Shown piece after piece: positions 27,201-38,100 of a stretch of 64,000 nt of DNA. Origin of the DNA: Mansonella perstans (Eukaryota > Nematoda > Chromadorea > Rhabditida > Onchocercidae); the NCBI GenBank assembly GCA_037074765.1, contig JBAMDO010000577.1:854560-918559 (forward strand), written 5' to 3'. A program made the position numbers and the translations under genes. The notes under the pieces were generated by a model. That model was not told the origin of the DNA. It did no database searches and saw only the letters and a list, made by a program, of their open reading frames with translations. Positions within the stretch are counted from its first letter, which is position 1. Every line of letters starts with the position of its first letter.

Positions 27201-28010
27201 AAAATTTCAACACTCATTTAAAACTCAACCTCTATATATTATGCAAAGAATGGAAGAGTCATACAACAATCATCACTATCTGAAGAATAAATATACAAAA
27301 ACCTGGATTTTTCCTCAAATTTTTAAGTTTTTGTCCTAAAAAATCCTTACTCGAGCTTTCTGATGGCAATAACCGGTATTTTTAGTAGTTGTTGGCATAA
27401 GAGCAGCAAAGTTGCGCTCTCGATCCAATAAATTGTACAATTCCCGATGCATACCTTCTGGCCGCTTGAAATATGCATCGCTACGGTGTGATTTCTTATG
27501 CTGCAAGCAGCACTAATTTAAATTTCCTAGAACATAATTCTTTTTTTTTTTCAGAAACTGGTGAAGATTTATTTTTATTTCATTTTGAAAATCTATATAA
27601 AATACATGTTGAGCCGAATATAAATTCTATTTCATGCACACCTATAAACTTATAAAACCTGTCAGCCAAACATTAATATTGAACTACGTGCAAACAAACA
27701 TTCATCTATGTATCAAGATATAGTGAGTAGTTTTGCTCAAAGATAAGTACCACTAATATTTTACGTAGGCGTTTAAATTTAACTGTAAACTAAATTAACA
27801 TTTGAATTGCTAAGCATTTACTAAACCTAAAAACACAAACAATAACTTTTTTAAATTAAATTCTCTTAATTATGCGTTCAACAAACATTTCCAATAACAA
27901 AATAGAACCTTTCGATCAACATCCGTCAAGCCACCAGCTGGGATCAAACTATCATCTTTTGCTGTATTATTGCTTAAGCCAAGAATGTCCTGTGCATCCG
28001 CTGTATTCAT
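24254..28010 (-). CDS. DMAP1: DMAP1: DNA methyltransferase 1-associated protein 1 homologue
   Basis: 461 residues, against 467 in human DMAP1, from ten minus-strand exons: 27909-28010, 27351-27500, 27047-27181, 26417-26532, 26123-26318, 25856-25989, 25310-25415, 25071-25206, 24711-24862, 24254-24412. All phases agree. Landmarks in order: NTADAQDILGLS start, FKRPEGMHRELYNLL, RVRPWEWTPFENAARTDG, YPFARFNK, a SANT/Myb-like domain (about 140-215: DTRHLFDLCRRFDLRWVIVV then MEEMKERFYN), AEHEKRRKEQL, a charged coiled coil (QDLQKLITAGER), then FPEFRSAGAHLRSQEMKLP and QELKHSLHSAEFELESLR. DMAP1 is a nuclear subunit of the NuA4/TIP60 acetyltransferase and SWR1-type H2A.Z exchange complexes; the C. elegans counterpart is EKL-4. 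An AG one base before the ATG suggests trans-splicing. Confidence 0.96.
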
Positions 28011-28011
28011 C

Positions 28012-28020
28012 CTAAAAGCT
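28012..28020 (-). other. 3' splice site one base before the DMAP1 start
   Basis: The minus strand reads TTTTAG, G, then ATG at 28010. This is a typical nematode spliced-leader position. An intron of a 5' untranslated region would look the same. Confidence 0.45.
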
Positions 28021-28812
28021 ATTTGAGACGCTGATAATATCACATGATAATATCACTAATCACGATATTTACCCGATATGCATGAACAAATATCATTTAA
28101 TCTCTTAGCTCTAATGATTAACGATCAAATTTTATGGACAAATGCTACGACAAATTTCACATTTCACAATGTTTTATTATACTTCTCAATGCATTAAAAT
28201 TCCTTTTATCTTTTTATAGCAAAGATAATCAGATTACAATAAATTACTGCTAAAAACATTGACAATTTAAATCATTCAATGCTAGAAATGAGGTCAATGA
28301 TTGATAACTTTGACCATTTTGACCACTTAAACTTTGACCACTTAATATTAATAGTGAAATGACCACTTAGTTTTGTTGCCCAAAAATACAAATGAACAAT
28401 ACTAGCTTTACTAACGAGCTAATAAACATTTAATACTTTTCATTGTAAATCTTTCATTTTCTCACATTAATATTTACTCTTTCAATCTCTCAGTCCAGTA
28501 CTATTTGCTCATCTCTTTCAATCTTTTTCATATTATCTCTAGCAAATATTAGCAATCTATGACACTCTCCTATACTATCACACAATCTTCCCCCATTTGA
28601 CACCTGGTACAACAATTTTGAATAAAAATTCACAACAGTGTCATCATTCATAAACCATTTCTCAACAAATTAAGCTATCATAATATGATAACATTTTATA
28701 AGCTATCATAATATGATAACATTTTATGTGCTACTATGACAGGTTCGGTTTGATTAATTTTCAATCTCTTTGTGTTTTAATTTTCAAAATTGAATTTTTA
28801 CTTTTATTTGGT

Positions 28813-28843
<31 letters not shown>

Positions 28844-29323
28844 GCAATAGTTAGTCACATATAAATTGGCGTTTAAAGTGATCGCATAATCGAATGAAAC
28901 GTTAGATTTGATGAGTCAATCAATTGATTGAGCTATAAGTGTTCACAAAATTTATGGCCATTTTTATTAGATCAAAGAGTATGATTATACGACAAGTTTC
29001 AAACTTAGATCATTTCAAAATGAAATAATAATTTTATTTACTAAAGCTTCAGAGAATTGTATGCAAATTTACTCAGCGTTGAATATGAAAATATAAATGA
29101 AATAGAGCCAAACAAAGTGATTATTATGTGTATTCATTGTAAATGTTGAGATAATCTCTCCATGGCAACCAACAAACATCGAATTGTTGGTATGGAAAAT
29201 TAATTTCCATTTACTTCTGACCAGAGATTTAATTATCTCAGAGATTCTTGCTGATAAGATGGTGAAGGTTAACAATAATGTTAGTTTGTCGAATAGATAT
29301 AAATTATTGTTTTTGTACACCAG
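28021..29323. other. divergent intergenic region between DMAP1 and the next gene
   Basis: DMAP1 leaves to the left and the transmembrane-protein gene to the right, so this should hold two promoters. It contains a GACCACTTAA-type repeat (28310-28370), a 28-bp tandem duplication and a long T tract (28808-28842). The first exon or exons of the right-hand gene probably lie here but I could not identify them. Confidence 0.45.
28672..28727. repeat. perfect tandem duplication of 28 bp
   Basis: Two identical 28-bp units (28672-28699 and 28700-28727), each containing the palindrome TATCATAATATGATA. Confidence 0.85.
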
Positions 29324-32300
29324 AAATTGCCAAGCTTATTTTCGAGATTTTTAAAATAGCATTTCGAAATTCTCCTTATAAAATCCCTGAGAATAAAATT
29401 GACCAGGTAAACTACTTGCATACACATTTAAATTCATGAAAAGTTTTCAATTTTAAAAAAAATAAAAAATATTACTAAGAAAAAAAAAGATGAAAAAGAC
29501 TTTTTAAATGTTGTTAAATTGAGAATTGTAAAGTTTATTTGTTTCTGAAGTTTTTTACTTGTTTATTTACTTTCTTAACTCAAATGCTACTGGCTTTTTT
29601 TGTCAATTTGATTTAAAGTGTAAGCAAAGAACAATAATCATTTCATTTATAGCTAATGATAATTTGGCAAAAACAAGTAAATCGCTGAAAAGTATTAGCG
29701 CGAAGAATCTAGCAGCGTATAAATTTCCAAAATTTCAATAACTGAACAAATTTTTTTCTTAAATTTTGGAAGTTTTCAGAAAGTAATAATGAACCAAATT
29801 TTAGAATTCTATCAAATGATTATTGCTTGTTTCGAAAAAATGACAGAGTAAAATGCTTTTAGGACAAAAGAACCGGAAAGTTCATCAGCAAAAAAAAGCT
29901 CTTTTGGAAGTTTGACCAAGATTCGCAATTTACTCAATATATCACTTAAAATCCGGAAAGTAAAATATTCTTTTTTTTTCAAATTTGAAGGAATGCAAAT
30001 GTGTGAAATATAAGTTAAAAAACAAATGGAGAAGTATTAGCCACAGTTGCAGTAACCATTTGCCATTCGTTCACATCTTTTATTGGAATGATTTCTGCAA
30101 CATTTTCATTTTCATAGATCATTTCGATAGTTTGACTCTTCTAAACGGTCGGTAGCATTTTTTTTAAATTTTAAATCTTTAGGAAAAAAAAATACCGAAA
30201 CCATTGGAGCGTTTGGAAGAATCAATAGTGGAAGATGGCGAATTAGGAAAAGGTTCGTCAACTAGGTTAAAACCTTAAATCTGACCACTGGTACCCAAAA
30301 AAGAGACATCAAAGATATTAGTCATAGACATTAGAGATCAGAAACAGTAAAGAAATTGAAGAAATTAGTGTAATATCATAACTGCATAACAAAAAATTTT
30401 ATGTATAAAACACATGTATAAAACAAAAAATTTTTATCCAAATATGGTAAAGTAATGGAAACTTACTGTAGCAAATTTGTCTGTCAATAAGCAACTTTCA
30501 TTGGATGTTGTCAAATATTAATGAATTTTGAAAAATTCTATTTTGATAATATCGTCTCCATCTATTGGTCAATTTCTATCCTTAATATTAGTCTCTTTGT
30601 CCACATCTTTTATTACCAAGATAGTATAGATCTATGATTTCATTAATGATTTTATTGTTTTCTCAAATAAACTATAGACTCAAAAGAAAGTGTACCAATA
30701 TTCTACTTCACATTTTTTTAAATTAGTGATTTGAAAATGAACAGTTAATTGTTGATAAGAAATATCTTTTCTTTGTTTTCGAAAAAGATTAATTAAAAAA
30801 TAACTTTAGGCAAAAATCGAGCAGATTCTATCCTTTCACTCGATCGAACACAATCTGGTGTTACATTACGAGAAGCTCAGACATCGAAGCAGATACCCGA
30901 ATCATTACAAGAAGCTCAGGCAGCAAAGCAGATACCCAAATCATTACATGAAGCTCAGACAGCAAAGCGGATACCCAAATCATTACATTTATCGTTTCCG
31001 GATGAACTTACGGATCTTATGGATGATACTCCAAAAGTAGTTCGTTTTAATAGTTTTTTCGATTAAGTTCAAAAACTTGTTTATAATGACTGAAAACAAT
31101 TTTTACATATTTCATAAAGCAGCAAACAGATAATAAAATAAAACCGTAGAATTAAAAGGTTACAATGGATTCGGGTAAAAATTTATTATCGGTGGTTTGG
31201 AAGCATGGAATGAGCTAATTTCGGTTGTCATCCGATTGTGCTAAATATACCGAATATAACTGGTATATAATTGTTGACTTTTAATTTCATTCTTTATTAA
31301 ATTTTCATTTTCATGTCTTAGAGATTTTATAGGCGCCTATGAATTACGATCCAAAAATTCTGGAAGTAAAAATGAAGCGCCGAATGCGGTTTTATGCTAA
31401 AATGTCATTTTGGATGGCATTTATTATTTTATCAACAACATTTATCATTTTTATTGTCGCCGTGTTCGGTAAAATGAAAATTTTAAAAGTTTCAATTCTA
31501 TCTGAAATTGTTAGTTCCTATTGACATATTTGCATGCAGTTACTTACTCACCACAGTAGTGTTTTTATGCATTTCTTACTGGTAATTTGAATATTGTATT
31601 TCAGGTGTTAAAAATATACATAAAAAAATGCAGATTAATTCTCTAAATACAAAATACTAAGCCTCAAACTTTGTCAATCTTACTCACTTTTCAGGTTGGT
31701 GGATTTCATTTGCAGCACATGGGATGCTTAGCGCTGAGTATTCAATTCGGTTTGCAAATGACTGGGAAAAGAAAACTTATGGGGCAAGTTAGTTAATTTG
31801 AGGATGCTTGCAATACGGCATGATATATTAAGTCTGAATTTAAATCTAAAATTAAAATTTTTTTATCCTCCGCCCATTCAAAATTTGGTAGAAATGAAAA
31901 TTTTCATCCTTTTATATTTGAAAGAATGAAAGGTTAAAAATCAGTTATTGATTATTTAAATTATAAACAAATGTTTGTCCAAATTTGGAATTTCTTATTT
32001 TAGATAGGATCAGCATCCGTCAGCATCAGTGTAATTATCGGAGAATTTCAACTCTGCCCTGGAGTTCATGGACAGAATGCTTTCGAAGTAAGATACAATC
32101 AGTGCAGTGGAGATGGCGAAATCTTTCATCTGGATTATATTTTATAGATCAACAGCTCATTAACATCAAGCGGTGTTAAATTGAAATTGGTACTTGAATT
32201 ATCTGTATTCGTATTTTAAATTATCTGTTATGTTATCATAAAACATTTCTTCCAACAACGACTATTTGCAGTTGCTAATTAACATTGTTTTATTGAAAAA

Positions 32301-33731
32301 GTTTTCGTGATAGGTTTGATTTTTTTAAAGAATCGCAACTTTTTTTTTTAAAGAATAGAAAAGAAATCAGCAATTGCCAATTGTCATCATGTAGAAAAAA
32401 ATTACTTAAAGACATTTTAAGAAGATTCAAATCATTTTTAGCACACTTTCAAAAAACATTGATAATGTGCGTAATTTTTTGTTTCATTTTCATTTTAAAT
32501 TAATTGCATGAATATTGATAGTTATAAAAGGATCAACAGAGGAAAGTATCTAATTAAATGTTTTAAGATTTTACTTTAAATGACTATTTCATCATTTCTC
32601 TAAAATGAAAATATGAAATTTGATTATCGGATGATGGGTGCATTAAGTACATATCTATTATCAATAATCTATTATTGATTCATCTAGCATATGTTATAGT
32701 ATTGGATGAAGCTATTAAACAGTCTAAAGCCAGTGTTTTAATAAGCGAGAAAGAATTGAAATCACAACTAAATTTTGATTTGATAGATCGATTCAATGTA
32801 AGCTTATTCCATTAAAATTTATGACCTTATAATGTATGGATTATACGAGTGAATTATTTCGTCCAATCCACTTGTTCATATTTAAATTTAAACAAACAAT
32901 CCGATGAGAAGTATAATCTTAGTAATAAATCACATCCCAGTTAATTTCATTGTAATATAACTATCAGTTAAAAAGTCCAGAAGTAAAAATAAATAAAGTT
33001 TAAAGTCATAACGTCTATTCGGCATATGCATACGTTAAACATACATTAGACCTAATCACTTTATTTTTACATGAGCTTTACATGTACGCACGCAAAAAAA
33101 ATTCATTAGCAATTAATACTTTGAATTTAATTGCCTACGAGTGACTAACTCTTGAAAAACTTCTTAGATTCTACAATTTTTCTTAGATTTATACTTTTCA
33201 CTTATTAAAAAAAAAAATGATCCATTGCTAGTTAACTGTTACTATGCGGTTAAGTTTAATATTTACCATAATAATGTGAAACTTCCAGTATTGATGTGGC
33301 ACTTTGATTATTTCAATTAATGTAAGACTTTTTATGAAATGTTAAATTCATGAAATTTTGTTCTTATTCATCATGGAATAAAAATTTAATTCGTTCAATT
33401 TCATTTCTTTTATAAAATTCTTTGAACAAGTAATTATTTTATCATTTTCATCAGATAAAAGAAAGTGAAAACAGAAACTGAGCCAGCAACGAAATAATCG
33501 AAGTATTTCTCAATTTCTTTTTCATTACTTTTTCACATTCAGACATTTACAGAAATGAATTCAATCATTCCATTTTCATCAAATACTTCCAGTATTGCTT
33601 GTTCCTTACATATTGGATACTTTTTTATTTATTAGTTTAAGCCTTATGCATTAAGTGTAAGTGCACAAAATTTCCGAGAATTTCCAGCATTTCTTCAAAT
33701 TGCGCATGAAATTGCTGCAAAATGCAATTAA
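29324..33731 (+). CDS. unrecognised transmembrane protein gene (5' incomplete)
   Basis: Plus-strand exons in compatible phase: 29324-29406, 29780-29847, 29863-29959, 30183-30252, 30810-31036, 31333-31468, 31695-31783, 32004-32087, then a gap in the model, 32700-32797 and 33636-33731. The N-terminal part is charged (MTE, TKEPESSS, then KPLERLEESIVEDGEL) and includes three 13-residue repeats. One clear membrane segment follows (FWMAFIILSTTFIIFIVAVF), then GWWISFAAHGMLSAEYSIRF, SASVSISVIIGEFQLCPGVH, LDEAIKQSKASVLISEKELK and a tail ending AFLQIAHEIAAKCN. I recognise no family. Oddities: an in-frame TAA or 15-nt GT-AG gap at 29848, a GC donor at 31784, and an unresolved link after 32087, where the frame also stays open to a TAG at 32145. 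No start codon was found. It may be a pseudogene. Confidence 0.5.
30872..30988 (+). repeat. three in-frame 39-bp coding repeats
   Basis: Three consecutive 39-bp units encode EAQTSKQIPESLQ, EAQAAKQIPKSLH and EAQTAKRIPKSLH. They lie in the cytoplasmic-side region of the unrecognised transmembrane protein, just before its membrane segment. The repeats keep the reading frame and differ by only a few substitutions, so the expansion is recent. Confidence 0.85.
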
Positions 33732-35125
33732 ATCTTTTGCGATACATTTCTTACACTTGGTTAAAATCTCACTAGCACTTGCTATGGGTTATAAATGTGT
33801 ATTAATAGAAAGTGAAACTTACAAACAAATTGAATTATCAATTTCTCCTTTCAATTTTTATAGAAAAAATAATTCTTTCTTTTTTTTTTTTGTCAAAATA
33901 AATGCATTTTGGATGTTATCGATTTATCGATTAGTAACGTAAACATTATCATAAAGTAAATTTCGCTGTGAATTAACAAAGTTTTGCTGAATTATGATAA
34001 ATGCAAACTAACTGAGTTACTTAACGGATTCCATTTGAAAAAAGATAATGAAATTACTGAAGAGAATGGGACGATTAAAGAAGACCTCTGATTGGTTTAT
34101 GAGTCTGATTGCTTCTTCAGACTTTCAAAACAACAAATTATGGAATTCCAATTATTACCATTTTCAAACAAAATTTGTGAAATCACATTCACTATTATTT
34201 CCATTTAATGAATTGTATTTACGAAGAAACAAGTTATTTTTTTGTTTTCGATGTCAACGTTGAAATTTAAAAATTTTTACTTTTATAAAATTCACATGCG
34301 CCAAAAAACGTCAAAAAATTATATTATCGGCCATAAAATACAAAATGAAAAATGGTAATTTGAAAAGAAATTTTATTTGATATTAATAATAAACGAACTT
34401 TCATTCTTCTCTTTTCCTCAATGATTCTTTAAACTGACGACATATTAGGCCGGAACATTTACATTTTCGTGCAATCGTTTCAACATATTTTTCTCTTTGG
34501 TAATGTTAAGCCTAATTTCATCGTTCTCGGAAAGAAAGAACAAAAGGATTGATCATATCACTGTGCCTAATTGCTTGTCACTTACTTTATTTATTTTTTC
34601 TTTTCTTATCAAATTTGATTAATTACTTCCATTTATTCATCATTTTACTATGACTTTATGTACTTTCATATTTTTAGTGAATTTTTTGTTTTTTGTTTTT
34701 TTTTTTTTTTTTTTTAAAGAGAAAGGAGGAAAAAAGTTTACGGAACATAAGAGAAAACGTGAAAATTTAAGACAATTAATCGAATAACGTGATTAATGAA
34801 TTACTTATGCTTGCTTATAATCATTAGTCCATCAATTCCTTTTACTTTTGCTTAGTTTATTAATTAATTGATTAAAATGATTATTTTGTCATTCTCGTTC
34901 TCATCACCATTAATACTTATTAGACACGAATTCATTCCACAAATAATAAATGTTGAGTGTTAATATCCTTAAAAAAAATATATTAATCAGATAATCGTTC
35001 AATTAAATTAATTAATTCGTTCGTTAATTTATTTGTAGAAACAGAAAAACTTTGAATTTTATTATTATCGAAACTTTTAAGACATTGTGATTGTTAAGAC
35101 TCAAGAAAGATGGACAGAGAAAAAC

Positions 35126-35160
35126 AAGAGAGAAAGAGAAAGAGAGAGGGAGAGAGAAAG
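35126..35160. repeat. (AG)n purine microsatellite
   Basis: About 35 bp of AGAGAA/GAGAG units. Confidence 0.85.
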
Positions 35161-38100
35161 TGTTGACATTACTGTCTTGAGATTAATTAAACATTTTGCT
35201 GTAAATGCAATTCTAGGTGAGAGTGAAACAGTGTATCGATTTTGTTTGTAAATTTTTTGTTTCATCTTTTCTAAAAGAATTTTTTGCTGTTTAACTTCCT
35301 TTAACAAATTCTGCTCTAAACCTTTTTGCTTTGGTTATTTCATAATTGTTCTATTATGTTTTCGTTATTTGCAATTCAGAAAATTCTTGAATTTACGCAA
35401 AGACTTTTTTTTTATTGCAAATTAAATTCAAAGTTTCTTGACAAATCAATGATTGCTTTGGCTGTTTTGCCAATTATTTAAGCCTTGGAAATTTGCCACT
35501 CTCATAGAAACATAAACAAACACATACATACTACATAGATACTGATTGACTTGGCTCGCATACGTTAGACTAGTTTTTCCATTTCGATGATTTATCAATT
35601 TATCCTCTTGATTCCCTTAAATCTATCGATCCATCAATCTCTTCACATATCTTTCAATTATTTATTTATATTATGCAAATTTAAATCAATGACTTTTTTT
35701 AAATTTTGCGGTAGAAAGGAACGAACTAATGAAAAGAAATAAAGCTATTTGCAATATGAATTATGACTAAACTAAAGAACCTAAGCTAGGCCTAAGCCTA
35801 TGTGTAAAAATTGAAGGCTTTTGAAAACATTTCGTATAAATATATCATTAAATATTGAATAACAGAAAAGTGTACCAGTAAAAGCTCTAAAATATTTGTG
35901 ACACCCAAATTTGTTTATTTCTCATAAGCTTTCAATAATTTGGGAAAAATGTATAAATTTAATTGTTTTTTTCAATTTTATCTTTTGTCTCTCATGCAGA
36001 ATTATCATTGTCGTCACCATCGTCATTTGTATGCGTCGTTCCTCGTTTTTCTTTTTTTTTTTACAAATAAGGCTCTAAAAATTTAACTTTTTTGATTGTC
36101 TTCTTTGCATAACCAACTAACTTTTTGAGAGAAATTTGATTTATTAGGCCTATTATTCATTCCTAAGAACATTCCTTAAAGCATTTGATAGCATGCTGAA
36201 ATGACGTGCCTTATTTGTCATTTAGGATTGTCTCTCGTGACAAGCAATCTGAAACTATTTGTCATTCTGCCTATATTCTTGCTTTTCTTTTCAAATTACA
36301 AATGGTTTTCTCCTGCAATAACACTGCTGTACAATAGGATTGCAAAAAAATCATTTTTTTCCGAGAATTTTTGGATTTTCCAAGAAATCAATCTAAGAAC
36401 TCGATCGTTTCTTAATTTCTTTAAAGCATTTGAAAATATCTTTAAAACTCGCGGTGAAATTTGAACACTTATCCCAAAGATAATTCGAACTTTTTTCTCA
36501 TCGAATAAATTTACAAATGCTTTATAAATGCATTTAAGAGTAATTGCCAAATATTCGAATAGCAAAACTAATAATTCTATTGAAAAAAAAGTCAATTTTA
36601 TTTTCGGAAAGCCAATTTTTAGCATATACATTTAAAATATATTAGCTTAACTTTTTTTTAAAATTTTTCCTCAAATGGAATTCTATTTCCGGTTATTTTG
36701 CTAACACTTCCCGAAATTTATTGTTTGCATTTGAATATCAAATGGAACATCGTTTGTTATTGGTAGACTCTGCAGTTTATCGAAATTGTTTATTAAATGC
36801 AAGTGATGGTTTTGTGGACAAATTTCCCTACTCTCTTCTGTCACTCACTATATCAGTTTTGAATTCAAATTTTTCCTACTCGACTGATTTTTCAAATGCA
36901 AATTTTTTTAAATTAAATTTCAACAAATGGAACGAATGGAGCAAATATTTGCTAAGTATTCGAAAGATGGTTAATTAATTTTACCTGATAAGTCTGTAGC
37001 AACTTAATCAAACAACCATTCATTGTTTAGCGGTTTCAAAAGTGACTTTCATAACTTGTCATTATAACTTATTGAAGCTCAATGCATTTCATATTAAATG
37101 ATTGTTCGGTATAAAAAAGCATATCAAAAGAATAGTTATTTTATAGACTGAAATGAAGATTAAATCAAAAAAGCGCATTTTTTACAATAAAACAGTCCAG
37201 TACTACTAATTAGACAAGCAATAGTTTAAATTAGTCGCTACTTCAAGTTCAAGCTATTTACACTCATTGGCACAGCAATAATTAAATTCTTTTCTAATAA
37301 AATAGGCAGATTAAAATTTATTTCAATTAATTCATTAAGTTGCCATTACTTAACAACAGTTGAATGACTTTTTCGTGTTTTTTCTTTTGTTATTCAAGCA
37401 TACAGTCTTATTTATAAAAAAAGATTGTGTTGTATTTGCAGAAATAAACTTCAATAAATATGCTAATTACTACTCATGCTAATTAGAACTATTTTAAATG
37501 AAACCATGGTAACTAAATTTTATTTTAGCATGCTAATTAAGCTTTAAGCGAAATTTCAACTTTAGTTCCTTTGTTTGTTATCATTGTCAAAAGTAATAGT
37601 TTTTCAGCGTCATACAATCTATTTAATATCAAATGTTAAGCATCAATAAGTAAAGCTGACCAAACGATTGTTTCGAATGAAGCCATTGAAGCTTTACTCT
37701 TGCTTAATTTGTCGAAGCAATCGATAGATATGTCACTCTACTAACAAATAGAAATACTTTCTTACAACTTTCACTGATTATTAGGTTCTGGTTATCACTG
37801 CAATATTTTAAATTTTAAATTCTCTATCAATTATATGTACTCGTGAAATTATCTGGAATTACGTTGCACATTTATTGCAGTGTTTCGCTTTGGTTCATTT
37901 AATCATTTCCCTATAATTGTTTATCATATTAATAATTGATCGAAATTTTCCAATTAAATTTAACTTTGCAATTTACCATAATTTATTTTTGCTTAAATCT
38001 TAAGTTAGATATATGTATGTATATATGGAAGAATTGAAAAGTTCTTCGTTGCTTCTTAATTTCCAAAAAATTCCACAATGTTATTCTGGATTTGGAATAT

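Noticed and set aside
35101..35307. Minus-strand frame with a Leu-Ser repeat
   Set aside because: The repeat is the translated AG microsatellite.
36296..36631. 111-residue minus-strand open frame
   Set aside because: Hydrophobic, AT-driven composition, no splice or family support. It overlaps an equally long frame on the plus strand.
36721..36978. 85-residue plus-strand open frame
   Set aside because: No acceptor, start context or family resemblance. Open frames of this length are expected by chance here.
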